From positions 1 to 6,453 of the forward strand of contig JAVLBA010000104.1 in assembly GCA_031581485.1 (NCBI GenBank): a DNA stretch of 6,453 nt, in the 5' to 3' direction. Below, in pieces: positions 1-6,352 of the stretch; positions within the stretch are counted from its first letter, which is position 1, and each line of letters opens with the position of its first letter. The position numbers and the translations under genes are program-made. The stretch is from BM506 sp031581485 (GTDB lineage Bacteria; Desulfobacterota; Desulfobulbia; Desulfobulbales; SURF-16). A model generated the notes under the pieces. It was not told where the DNA came from, did no database searches, and saw only the letters and a program-made list of their open reading frames with translations.

Positions 1-226
1 CCAGTTTTTTCAGGTCAGCCAGAGGTCCCTTGTGGATGGTGACCAGATCGTCCTCGGCGGTGAGGGCGCCACGACGGCTGTTTCTGGCCTGCTGGGAGTC
101 GCTGGCCCCGGCCATCATTGCCGTGCCGGTGAGCAGGATGATCTGACAGGAGGCACATCTGTCAATATCGGCCCGATATTCATCCCGGCACTCAGGGCAA
201 TATTTCAAATCAGCTTCGTATCTCAT
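1..226 (-). CDS. Small zinc-ribbon protein, function unknown (partial, C-terminus off the left edge)
   Basis: The reading frame starts at the ATG at 226-224 and stays open for 75 codons to the window edge, so only the N-terminal part is seen. Residues 10-13 (CPEC) and 24-27 (CASC) form two CxxC knuckles ten residues apart, a typical zinc-ribbon spacing, within an acidic, Tyr/Arg-rich N-terminus that begins MRYEADLKYC. After the ribbon comes a Gly/Ala/Ser-rich linker (about 33-55), then a more ordered stretch containing DDLVTIHKGPLADLKKL near the edge. That layout resembles small proteins of Desulfobacterota in which a zinc ribbon precedes a signal-transducing-like (DUF2007-type) domain, but the second domain is mostly outside the window and this is inference. 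No signal peptide or membrane segment is visible. A weak purine-rich stretch (GTGAGAAAA) precedes the ATG. The gene lies 97 bases downstream of hslU on the same strand and may be co-transcribed with it. It could bind nucleic acid or serve as a protein-interaction ribbon; the sequence does not decide. Confidence 0.7.
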   Translation of the reverse strand, partial: MRYEADLKYCPECRDEYRADIDRCASCQIILLTGTAMMAGASDSQQARNSRRGALTAEDDLVTIHKGPLADLKKL

Positions 227-240
227 ATTTTTTCTCACTT

Positions 241-302
241 GGCGCAACAGCAGTTCACATGGCTTTTAAGCAGAAAGCCACCCGCGAAAGAGGCTGTGCG
301 CC
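241..302. repeat. Nested inverted repeats between hslU and the zinc-ribbon gene
   Basis: An outer inverted repeat pairs 241-251 (GGCGCAACAGC) with 293-302 (GCTGTGCGCC); ten bases pair, with one bulged A. Inside it, 260-266 (TGGCTTT) and 274-280 (AAAGCCA) form a perfect 7-bp stem with a 7-base loop. In the leftward transcript the structure lies after the hslU stop and just before the zinc-ribbon start. Neither stem is followed by a T-run on either strand, so it is not a canonical intrinsic terminator. It could be an mRNA-stabilising or processing element at the hslU 3' end, or a structured leader for the downstream gene; that is inference. Confidence 0.55.
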
Positions 303-322
303 TGGTAATTATCCAGTTTCTG

Positions 323-1678
323 TTAGAGGATATAGCGGCTCAAGTCCTGATCCTCTGATATATCGGCCAGTTGTTTCTTGACATAGTCGGCAGTGACCAC
401 GAATTTCTCACCCGGCATATCAGGGGCGGCAAAGGAAAGCTCCTCAAGCAACCGCTCCAGGATGGTATGGAGCCTGCGGGCCCCGATATTCTCGGTACTC
501 TCGTTGACGTCAGCCGCCATGCGGGCCATGGCCCGGATGGCGTCCTCAGCAAACTCCAGCTCGACCCCCTCGGTGGCCAGCAACGCCACATACTGCTTGA
601 TCAGGGCATTCTCCGGCTCCGTGAGAATGCGGTAAAACTCCTCCTCGCCCAGGGCGTCCAGCTCCACCCGGACCGGAAAGCGGCCCTGCAGTTCCGGCAC
701 CAGATCAGAAGGTTTGCTGACATGAAAGGCACCGCTGGCAATAAAGAGGATATGGTCCGTCTTGACCATGCCGTGTTTGGTGGCCACAGTGGAACCCTCG
801 ACAATGGGGAGCAGATCTCGCTGCACCCCTTCCCGGGACACCTCACCGGCCGACGAGGCACCACTGCGGGAGGTGATCTTGTCGATCTCATCCAGGAAGA
901 TAATGCCGGTCTGCTCAACGCGCTGCAGGGCCAGACGGGTCACCTTTTCCATATCAATGAGTTTCTCCGCCTCCTGTTTCTCAAGAAGGGGCAGGGCCGC
1001 CTGCACCGCCATCTTGCGACGCTCACTCTTTTTGGGAAAGAGTTTGGAAACCATATCCTTCATGGAGGAGCCCATATCATCCATGGGGCCGGAGGAGAAA
1101 ACCTCCATCATGGGCATGGCCGGAGGGGCCTGCTCAATATCCATCTCCACCTCGCGCTCATCAAGTCTGCCCTCCTCCAGCATGACCCGGAACTTGGCGC
1201 GGGTGGGAGAGGCGGCCGGATCAAGGGGATCAACGTCGGCAGACTTGGGCGGCGGCGGTACCAGGAGATCGAGAAGCCGTTCACGGGCCATCTCCCTGGC
1301 CTTGAGCTGCACTGCCTCCTCCTCCTCTTCCTTGACCAGGGCAATGGCAAGTTCGGCCAGATCGCGGATCATCGACTCCACGTCCCGGCCCACATAGCCC
1401 ACCTCCGTGAATTTGGTGGCCTCTACCTTCAAAAAGGGGGAGCGGTCGAGCTGGGCCAGGCGGCGGGCAATTTCCGTCTTGCCGACGCCGGTGGGGCCGA
1501 TCATGATGATATTTTTGGGGGCAATCTCGTCCCGCAGGGGCAGGGGCACCTGCTGGCGCCGCCAGCGGTTGCGCAGGGCCACAGCCACAAAACGCTTGGC
1601 ATCACCCTGGCCGATAATGAACTTATCGAGACTGACTACAATTTCCTGGGGGGTCAATGCTTTCGTTTTCTGAATCAT
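323..1678 (-). CDS. hslU: HslU (ClpY), AAA+ unfoldase of the HslUV protease
   Basis: HslU is a cytoplasmic hexameric ATPase that unfolds protein substrates and threads them into the HslV peptidase. The 451-residue product is close to the family's usual 440-460. It shows Walker A GPTGVGKT (61-68), the pore loop GYVG (94-97) that grips substrate, an inserted I-domain (about 110-250) rich in charged residues, with EEEEE near 117-121 and PPPP at 141-144, then Walker B IIFLDEID (259-266). The arginine-finger region LQGRFPVRVEL (330-340) and the sensor-2 motif GARR (399-402) follow. The C-terminus LSRYIL matches the tail that inserts between HslV subunits to activate them. The chosen ATG at 1678-1676 overlaps the hslV TGA (ATGA) and has GGTGGAAAAG just upstream. 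A start 13 codons earlier would lie inside hslV and add residues foreign to the family. The stop is TAA at 325-323. hslU is presumably translationally coupled to hslV. All key residues are present. Confidence 0.97.
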   Translation of the reverse strand: MIQKTKALTPQEIVVSLDKFIIGQGDAKRFVAVALRNRWRRQQVPLPLRDEIAPKNIIMIGPTGVGKTEIARRLAQLDRSPFLKVEATKFTEVGYVGRDVESMIRDLAELAIALVKEEEEEAVQLKAREMARERLLDLLVPPPPKSADVDPLDPAASPTRAKFRVMLEEGRLDEREVEMDIEQAPPAMPMMEVFSSGPMDDMGSSMKDMVSKLFPKKSERRKMAVQAALPLLEKQEAEKLIDMEKVTRLALQRVEQTGIIFLDEIDKITSRSGASSAGEVSREGVQRDLLPIVEGSTVATKHGMVKTDHILFIASGAFHVSKPSDLVPELQGRFPVRVELDALGEEEFYRILTEPENALIKQYVALLATEGVELEFAEDAIRAMARMAADVNESTENIGARRLHTILERLLEELSFAAPDMPGEKFVVTADYVKKQLADISEDQDLSRYIL

Positions 1679-2214
1679 ATCTTTTCCACCACGATTTTGG
1701 TGTTGGTAAACACGCATATAGAAGCAGCGATCTCCATGGCCGCCCGGCAGATTTCCTGGGCATCAAGATCACTGTGTTTAATCAAGGCCTTGGCCGCGGC
1801 CTGGGCATAGGCCCCGCCGGAACCAATGGCCAGAATACCGTCATCAGACTCGATAACATCGCCGGTGCCGGTGAGCAGCAGAGAATAGTCCGAATCAGCG
1901 GCAATAAGCATGGCTTCCAGGCGGCGCAGCATCTTGTCCGTTCGCCAATCCTTGGCAAGCTCCACAGAGGCCCGCATCAGGTTGCCGTTATATTGTTCCA
2001 GTTTCTGCTCGAGCTTGTCAAAAAGGGTGAAGGCGTCCGCTGTGGCGCCGGCAAAACCGGTGACCACCTTATCGTGGAAAAGACGGCGCACCTTGCGGGC
2101 CTCATGCTTCATCACGGTATTGCCAAGGGAGACCTGACCGTCACCGGCCATGGCCACTTCGCCCTGATGGCGCACACAGATAATGGTTGTGGCGCGTATT
2201 ATGGGTTTTTCCAT
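1675..2214 (-). CDS. hslV: HslV (ClpQ), threonine peptidase of the HslUV protease
   Basis: HslV is the dodecameric, proteasome beta-type N-terminal-nucleophile peptidase that degrades proteins delivered by HslU. The 179-residue product contains the conserved start of the mature enzyme, TTIICVRHQG, beginning at residue 9. T9 should therefore be the catalytic Thr1 once the 8-residue leader (MEKPIIRA) is removed. D25, K41 and S132 align with the catalytic-site residues Asp17, Lys33 and Ser124 of the mature Escherichia coli enzyme. AGDGQ (23-27), LGNTVMKH (30-37), GFAG (53-56) and AIGSGG (129-134) are further family signatures. The mature length of about 171 is normal. E. coli HslV needs only Met removal, whereas several other lineages carry a short pro-segment as here. 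The ATG at 2214-2212 is the only plausible start; its Shine-Dalgarno is weak (TTGGA followed by an A-run). The last four bases overlap hslU, and the gene starts 47 bases after xerC. Confidence 0.97.
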   Translation of the reverse strand: MEKPIIRATTIICVRHQGEVAMAGDGQVSLGNTVMKHEARKVRRLFHDKVVTGFAGATADAFTLFDKLEQKLEQYNGNLMRASVELAKDWRTDKMLRRLEAMLIAADSDYSLLLTGTGDVIESDDGILAIGSGGAYAQAAAKALIKHSDLDAQEICRAAMEIAASICVFTNTKIVVEKI

Positions 2215-2236
2215 TTTTTTTCCAAGAAGTTTAGAA

Positions 2237-2265
2237 GTTATATATCGTTTTCAAGATGGTCTCAG
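2237..2265 (-). promoter_or_regulatory. Possible internal promoter for hslVU
   Basis: Read leftward, CTGAGA (2265-2260) and TATAAC (2242-2237) are separated by 17 bases, a mediocre sigma70-like pair whose -35 overlaps the xerC stop. The spacer also holds CTTGAA (2255-2250), which equals the -35 consensus of heat-shock sigma32 promoters, but no CCCATNT-like -10 follows at 13-14 bases. It could give hslVU extra transcription independent of xerC. The evidence is weak and rests on motif resemblance only. Confidence 0.25.
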
Positions 2266-3170
2266 GCTTTGGGGTGCGCCTTGTCGTAGACCGCCATGAG
2301 ATGGTCCACCGTCAAATGGGTGTATTTCTGGGTCGTGGAAAGACTGGCATGGCCCAGCAGCTCTTGCACCACCCGCAGATCAGCACCCATTTCCAGGAGA
2401 TGGGTGGCAAAGGAGTGACGCAGGGCGTGGGGGGTTACCGCAGCCATGATGCCGGCCCGCAGGGCATAACCCTGAACCATCCTCTCCACTGATCTTGTGG
2501 TGAGCCGGCCGCCGCGATTATTAAGAAAAAGAGCGTACTCATCCACTTTTTTACCCTGCTGGCGCTTCTTGCCGAGGAGCTGCAATCGGCTCTCCAGATA
2601 GCGGTTTACCGCATCCAGGGCCTGAGACCCCACCGGGATGAGCCTCTCCTTTTTTCCCTTGCCGACTACCCTAACCATTCCGGCCTCGAAATCAACCTGT
2701 TCCAGGTTAAGATTGACAATTTCCGCCACCCGCATGCCCGTGGAATAGAGCAGCTCTAAAAGGGCGGTATCCCGGTGCTGAAATTGATCCTGCGGTCCGG
2801 GTTCTTCCAGAAGGCTGAAGACTTCGTCGACACTGAGAAAAACCGGGATATGTTTGCCGAGCTTGGGCATGGAAACAGAGGCGGTGGGGTCAACAGCAAG
2901 CACCCCCTGGCGGAGAAGATAGCGAAAAAAAGTGCGCAGGGCGGAGATCTTGCGGGCCACCGAATTGGCCTTATTCTTGCCGTTCAGGTAAAAAACCCAG
3001 GCCCTGATATCTTTGGTCTCCAGGCCGGCCGGTTTCTTGTCGCCCACAAAGGCGGTGAATTCAACGATATCGCGCTGATAATTATCCACGGTATGCAGGG
3101 AATAGCCCTTCTCCACCTTGAGCCAGGAAAGAAAAAGGCCAAGATAGGTATCATTATTATTTTGCGTCAA
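2262..3170 (-). CDS. xerC: XerC-type tyrosine site-specific recombinase
   Basis: XerC with XerD resolves chromosome dimers by strand exchange at the dif site near the terminus, acting with FtsK at the division septum. The 302-residue protein matches the usual 295-305. It has an N-terminal SAM-like core-binding domain (about 8-90: LSWLKVEKGYS, KISALRTFFRYL) and a C-terminal catalytic domain (about 108-295). The catalytic set is complete: R147 (TGMR), K171 (VGKGKKER), H248 and R251 (HALRHSFATHLL), H274 (LLGHASLSTTQ) and nucleophile Y283 (KYTHL). The H-R-H-Y spacing of 3, 23 and 9 equals that of E. coli XerD. The start is TTG at 3170-3168. An in-frame stop lies just five codons upstream, no ATG or GTG is available before the core-binding domain, and GAGGA sits six bases before the TTG. 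XerC is preferred over XerD because the gene is followed by hslV-hslU, as in the codV-clpQ-clpY order. A mobile-element integrase is unlikely given the context. Confidence 0.93.
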   Translation of the reverse strand: MTQNNNDTYLGLFLSWLKVEKGYSLHTVDNYQRDIVEFTAFVGDKKPAGLETKDIRAWVFYLNGKNKANSVARKISALRTFFRYLLRQGVLAVDPTASVSMPKLGKHIPVFLSVDEVFSLLEEPGPQDQFQHRDTALLELLYSTGMRVAEIVNLNLEQVDFEAGMVRVVGKGKKERLIPVGSQALDAVNRYLESRLQLLGKKRQQGKKVDEYALFLNNRGGRLTTRSVERMVQGYALRAGIMAAVTPHALRHSFATHLLEMGADLRVVQELLGHASLSTTQKYTHLTVDHLMAVYDKAHPKA

Positions 3171-3176
3171 AAGGGT

Positions 3177-3181
3177 TCCTC
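3177..3181 (-). promoter_or_regulatory. Ribosome binding site fixing the TTG start of xerC
   Basis: Read leftward, GAGGA lies six bases before the TTG at 3170. A stronger AGGAGG at 3192-3187 is 16 bases from the TTG, too far for a normal Shine-Dalgarno for this start. The in-frame TGA at 3185-3183 excludes any longer form of the protein, so the TTG with this site is the best start. Confidence 0.6.
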
Positions 3182-3194
3182 TTCAGCCTCCTGA

Positions 3195-3216
3195 GGGCAG
3201 AAAATCTTCTCTGCCC
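3195..3216 (-). other. Stem-loop in the presumed xerC leader
   Basis: GGGCAGA (3195-3201) and TCTGCCC (3210-3216) form a perfect 7-bp stem. In the leftward transcript a further G-U and an A-U pair can extend it to 9 bp, leaving a 4-base loop; the rightward transcript cannot form the G-U pair. It lies 24 bases before the xerC TTG and directly before AGGAGG. No T-run follows in either direction, so it is not an intrinsic terminator. A role as an operator or leader structure is only a guess. Confidence 0.45.
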
Positions 3217-3256
3217 AGTGATGACAACTACCACAGCCGCAATTTTTTTTAAACCG

Positions 3257-3285
3257 TTGCCAGGTAAAGCTTATTCATTTATCAT
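3257..3285 (+). promoter_or_regulatory. Sigma70-like promoter for xseB-ispA-dxs
   Basis: The -35 TTGCCA (3257-3262) and -10 TATCAT (3280-3285) each match consensus at five of six positions and are separated by exactly 17 bases. Transcription should start near 3291-3293, giving a leader of about 32 bases before the xseB ATG at 3325. A T-tract (3243-3250) just upstream could act as an UP-like AT-rich element. This is the strongest promoter match I found in the window, and it is correctly placed for the rightward three-gene cluster. Confidence 0.65.
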
Positions 3286-3324
3286 GGCAGGCTTTGTCAG
3301 ACAATCAATAAAGAAGATACTCCT

Positions 3325-3558
3325 ATGGCCAAAAAAACCTTTGAAGATGCCCTGAAAAAGCTTGATGAGATCACCCAAGACCTGGAAAGCGGCGACCTGA
3401 GCCTTGAGGCCAGCCTGAAGAAATTCGAAGAGGGAATCCAGCTTGCCCGGTTCTGCAACAGCAAGCTTGATGAATGCCAGCAGCGGGTCTCTCTTCTCCT
3501 TGAAAAAAACGGCTCTCTCACCGAGTCCCCCTTTGAAGAGAGCAGCAATGGATCTTAA
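3325..3558 (+). CDS. xseB: Exodeoxyribonuclease VII small subunit
   Basis: XseB is the small subunit that binds in several copies to XseA, forming the nuclease that degrades single-stranded DNA from both ends to short oligonucleotides in the cytoplasm. The 77-residue product is of normal family size (about 70-85). It carries the signature KTFEDALKKLDEI (4-16), LESGDLSLEASLKKFEEGI (20-38) and a second helix with LARFCNSKLDECQQRVSLLL (40-59), which together form the helical hairpin of the family. The acidic Ser/Glu-rich tail (60-77) is variable in the family. The ATG at 3325 is the natural start, preceded by a weak AAGAAG Shine-Dalgarno. The gene ends with TAA at 3556-3558, overlapping the ispA start by 11 bases. 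It is first in the rightward cluster. xseA, often adjacent elsewhere, is not in this window and must be encoded elsewhere if the enzyme is functional. Confidence 0.94.
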   Translation: MAKKTFEDALKKLDEITQDLESGDLSLEASLKKFEEGIQLARFCNSKLDECQQRVSLLLEKNGSLTESPFEESSNGS

Positions 3559-4438
3559 GATCTATCTTCAGGAAAAAAGGCTTCTTGTTGAGCAGACTCT
3601 CCAGGAGATCATGCTCAAACCGGAGGGACTCCTTGCTGACCATATCAAGGCCATGTCCTACTCCCTCTTTGCCGGCGGCAAACGGGTGCGTCCCATCCTC
3701 TGCATGGCTGCCGCCGAAAGCCTGGGTGCCCCTCCCCCCGGTCTGCTGCCGGTGGCCGCCAGCCTGGAGTTTATCCATACCTACTCCCTGATCCATGACG
3801 ACCTGCCGGCCATGGATAATGACGACCTGAGGCGCGGCAAACCCACAAGTCATATCGTCCACGGTGAGGCGCAGGCTATCCTGGCCGGCGACGGCCTGCT
3901 GACCATGGCCTTTGAAATTTTGAGCAGTCCCGAATTGGGCAGCACCATCGGTGCGGAAAAACAGATCCGGCTCATCCATATCCTGGCCAACGCAGCCGGT
4001 CCCCAGGGTATGGTGGGGGGGCAGGCCATTGATATTGCCGCCGAAGGTAAAGAGCTCGACTTTGCCACCCTGCGCGCCCTGCACTGCTGCAAAACAGGGG
4101 CGCTGATCACGGCCGCCGTCCAGATGGGGGCCGTGCTCGGCAATGCCGGCCCCGGCCAATTCCAGGCCTTCACCGACTACGGCCGGCAGGTGGGACTTGC
4201 CTTCCAGATTGTTGATGATTTATTAAATGTGGAGGGCACCACCGAACAGCTGGGCAAAAAAGCCGGTTCAGACGCCGAGCTGGAAAAAGCAACCTACCCC
4301 GCCTTTTTCGGGCTGGAAGAAACCAGGCAGAAGGCCCAGGCCGCCATTGCCGCCGCCATCACCGCCCTGGACTCCCTGGACCAGAAAGCTGATCCCCTCC
4401 GGGAGATCGCCAACTATATCTATTATCGTAAACGCTAG
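3548..4438 (+). CDS. ispA: Farnesyl diphosphate synthase (short-chain trans-prenyltransferase)
   Basis: IspA condenses dimethylallyl diphosphate with two isopentenyl diphosphates to form C15 farnesyl diphosphate, the precursor of quinone side chains and undecaprenyl carrier. The 296-residue product has the usual bacterial length. It shows GGKRVRP (43-49), the first aspartate-rich motif DDLPAMD (84-90) with the two-residue insertion typical of bacterial type II enzymes, RRGKPT (95-100), KTG (182-184), and the second motif FQIVDDLLN (219-227). Tyr79, five residues before the first motif, is the usual chain-length limiter giving C15 product, so FPP synthase is preferred over a C20 synthase. The second motif reads DDxxN rather than the common DDxxD, as N227 replaces the third Asp. 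The third Asp is the least critical, so activity is expected. The start ATG at 3548 lies within the xseB end, suggesting translational coupling; an upstream extension in the same frame would cover xseB and is rejected. The stop is TAG. Confidence 0.95.
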   Translation: MDLKIYLQEKRLLVEQTLQEIMLKPEGLLADHIKAMSYSLFAGGKRVRPILCMAAAESLGAPPPGLLPVAASLEFIHTYSLIHDDLPAMDNDDLRRGKPTSHIVHGEAQAILAGDGLLTMAFEILSSPELGSTIGAEKQIRLIHILANAAGPQGMVGGQAIDIAAEGKELDFATLRALHCCKTGALITAAVQMGAVLGNAGPGQFQAFTDYGRQVGLAFQIVDDLLNVEGTTEQLGKKAGSDAELEKATYPAFFGLEETRQKAQAAIAAAITALDSLDQKADPLREIANYIYYRKR

Positions 4439-4443
4439 GCTAC

Positions 4444-4458
4444 GAGGCCCCTGTTTTG
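4444..4458 (+). promoter_or_regulatory. Ribosome binding site and TTG start of dxs
   Basis: GAGG (4444-4447) lies eight bases before the TTG at 4456-4458. No in-frame ATG or GTG occurs between there and the conserved N-terminal segment LLEKIDSPEDLRRL, so TTG is the best supported start. A rare initiation codon may lower dxs translation relative to ispA; that is inference. Confidence 0.55.
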
Positions 4459-6351
4459 ACCATCTCTTCCCCACTTCTAGAAAAAATTGATTCACCCGAG
4501 GACCTTCGCCGGCTCGCCATCAGCGACCTCGACCTTCTTGCCGAAGAGATCCGGGCAAAAATCATTGAGACGGTTTCCCATACCGGCGGCCATCTGGCAC
4601 CCTGCCTAGGGGTTGTCGAGCTTACCCTGGCCCTCCATTATGTCTTTAACACCCCGGCTGACAAGCTGATCTGGGACGTGGGTCATCAGGCCTATGCCCA
4701 CAAGCTGATCACCGGGCGCCGGGACCAGTTTCATACCATCCGCCAATATAAGGGCATCAGCGGTTTTCCCAAGCGGGCGGAAAGCCCCTATGACGCCTTT
4801 GATACCGGTCACAGCTCCACCTCTATCTCAGCCAGCCTGGGGATCAGCCTGGCCAAGCATCTCAAGGGCGACACGGCCAAAACAATTGCCGTTATCGGTG
4901 ACGGCTCCATGACCGGCGGCATGGCCTTTGAAGCCCTCAATCAGGCCGGCCACCTTGGCAAAAACCTCATTGTTATCCTCAATGACAATGAAATGTCCAT
5001 CTCCCCCAATGTAGGGGCCCTTTCCAGCTTCCTGAGCCGCAAATTGACCGGCAAGACCATGGTCCGCTTCAAAAAGGAAATGGAGCATTTTCTTAAAGGA
5101 TTCCATGGCGTTGGCGACAATATCCTCCAGGTGCTCAAAAAAAGCGAGGAGAGCCTCAAGGGTTTCTTCACCCCAGGCATGCTCTTTGAGGCCCTGAAAT
5201 TCGAGTATATCGGCCCCATCAACGGCCACGACACAGATGGACTCATCGAGACCCTGACCAATGTCCGCGACCTCCATGACGGCCCGATACTGGTTCATGT
5301 CCTCACCACCAAGGGTAAGGGATATGCACCGGCCGAGAAAAATCCCGGCTCCTATCACGGGGTGGGTCCCTTTGACAAGACATCCGGCAAGGCGCTGGCC
5401 ACCAATCCCACCCCCGTCTCCTATACCCAGGTTTTTGGCGACACCCTGGTGGAGATTGCCGAGCAGGATCCCCGGGTGGTGGCCATCACCGCGGCCATGC
5501 CGGCCGGCACCGGCCTCACCCGGTTTGCCCACCTCCTGCCGCAACGCTTCTTTGACGTGGGTATTGCCGAACAACATGCCGTGACCTTTGCCGCCGGCCT
5601 GGCCACAGAGGGACTCCTGCCAGTGGTGGCCATCTACTCCACCTTTTTCCAGCGGGCCCTGGATCAGATCATTCATGATGTCTGCCTGCCCAATCTGCCG
5701 GTGACTTTTGCCATTGACCGGGGTGGGGTGGTGGGGGATGACGGCCCCACCCACCATGGCGTCTTTGATCTCTGCTTCTTCCGTTTTATTCCCAACATGG
5801 TCCTCATGGCCCCCAAGGATGAGGCGGAACTGCAGAACATGCTCTACACCTCCATTTTTCTGCCCGGCCCTTCAGCGGTGAGATACAGCCGGGGACATGG
5901 CGAGGGTGTGCCCCTGCACAACGAGTTGACCAAAATCCCCTACGGCAAGGGCGAACTTCTGCGGGAAGGCAGCGACATTCTGCTCCTGCCCATCGGCAAC
6001 CGGGTCTCTCCTGCCCTGCAAGCGGCCGAGGGCCTTGAAAAACTCGGGATCAGCGCCGCGGTGATCAACCCCCGCTTTGTCACCCCCATTGACGGCGATC
6101 TCATCTGTCACTGGGCCCGGGCCACCGGCAGGGTCATCACCATTGAGGATAATGTCAAGAAAGGGGGCTTTGGCAGTGCCGTCCTGGAGCTCTTTGCCCG
6201 CCGTGGCCTCTACCATATCCAAACCACCCTTCTCGGCTTCCCCGACAAATTCGTTGAACATGCCCCCCAGGAAACCCTCTGGCATCTCGGCAAGGTGGAC
6301 AGCCCTGCCATCATGAGCAGCGCCCTGGAGCTAGTCAACGCCCGGAAATAG
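4456..6351 (+). CDS. dxs: 1-deoxy-D-xylulose-5-phosphate synthase
   Basis: DXS is the thiamine-diphosphate enzyme that joins pyruvate and glyceraldehyde 3-phosphate into DXP. This is the first and flux-controlling step of the MEP isoprenoid pathway and also feeds thiamine and pyridoxal synthesis. The 631-residue protein has standard length. Domain I (about 1-315) carries the active-site His46 (HTGGH), DVGHQ (74-78), and the ThDP/Mg motif from GDGS (148-151) to NDNEMSIS (176-183). Domain II (about 320-490) carries the thiamine-activating Glu372 in GIAEQHAV (369-376), FFQRALDQ (397-404) and DRGGVVGDDGPTHHG (421-435). The C-terminal domain has VRYSRG (475-480), INPRFVTPID (537-546) and EDNVKKGGFG (564-573). 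All residues expected for catalysis are present. Translation starts at TTG 4456, 17 bases after the ispA stop, and ends at TAG 6349-6351. Its place after ispA joins the entry and chain-building steps of isoprenoid synthesis in one transcript. Confidence 0.97.
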   Translation: MTISSPLLEKIDSPEDLRRLAISDLDLLAEEIRAKIIETVSHTGGHLAPCLGVVELTLALHYVFNTPADKLIWDVGHQAYAHKLITGRRDQFHTIRQYKGISGFPKRAESPYDAFDTGHSSTSISASLGISLAKHLKGDTAKTIAVIGDGSMTGGMAFEALNQAGHLGKNLIVILNDNEMSISPNVGALSSFLSRKLTGKTMVRFKKEMEHFLKGFHGVGDNILQVLKKSEESLKGFFTPGMLFEALKFEYIGPINGHDTDGLIETLTNVRDLHDGPILVHVLTTKGKGYAPAEKNPGSYHGVGPFDKTSGKALATNPTPVSYTQVFGDTLVEIAEQDPRVVAITAAMPAGTGLTRFAHLLPQRFFDVGIAEQHAVTFAAGLATEGLLPVVAIYSTFFQRALDQIIHDVCLPNLPVTFAIDRGGVVGDDGPTHHGVFDLCFFRFIPNMVLMAPKDEAELQNMLYTSIFLPGPSAVRYSRGHGEGVPLHNELTKIPYGKGELLREGSDILLLPIGNRVSPALQAAEGLEKLGISAAVINPRFVTPIDGDLICHWARATGRVITIEDNVKKGGFGSAVLELFARRGLYHIQTTLLGFPDKFVEHAPQETLWHLGKVDSPAIMSSALELVNARK

Positions 6352-6352
6352 G

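Noticed and set aside
1676..1717. A 13-residue N-terminal extension of HslU
   Set aside because: It lies inside hslV and is foreign to the family; the ATG at 1678 gives the standard N-terminus, an ATGA overlap and a good ribosome site.
371..1810. A 479-codon open frame on the plus strand, antisense to hslU and part of hslV
   Set aside because: It mirrors the hslU codons in a GC-rich gene, has no family resemblance, and its His/Gly/Leu-rich composition is typical of antisense shadow frames. hslU itself is unmistakable.
2262..3170. The tyrosine recombinase as a phage or integron integrase marking a mobile element
   Set aside because: Length, catalytic spacing and position before hslV-hslU fit chromosomal XerC; no tRNA, attachment site or phage gene is nearby.
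3221..3355. A 44-codon basic ORF starting at ATG 3221 and overlapping the xseB start
   Set aside because: There is no Shine-Dalgarno, the xseB promoter elements lie inside it so the main transcript would miss its start, and its end runs into xseB in another frame.
3443..3547. A 35-residue N-terminal extension of IspA
   Set aside because: It is read out of frame through xseB and does not resemble any IspA N-terminus; the ATG at 3548 gives the standard length.
4828..5757. A 309-codon open frame on the minus strand within dxs
   Set aside because: It lies wholly antisense to conserved dxs coding sequence, shows no recognisable domain and has shadow-frame composition.
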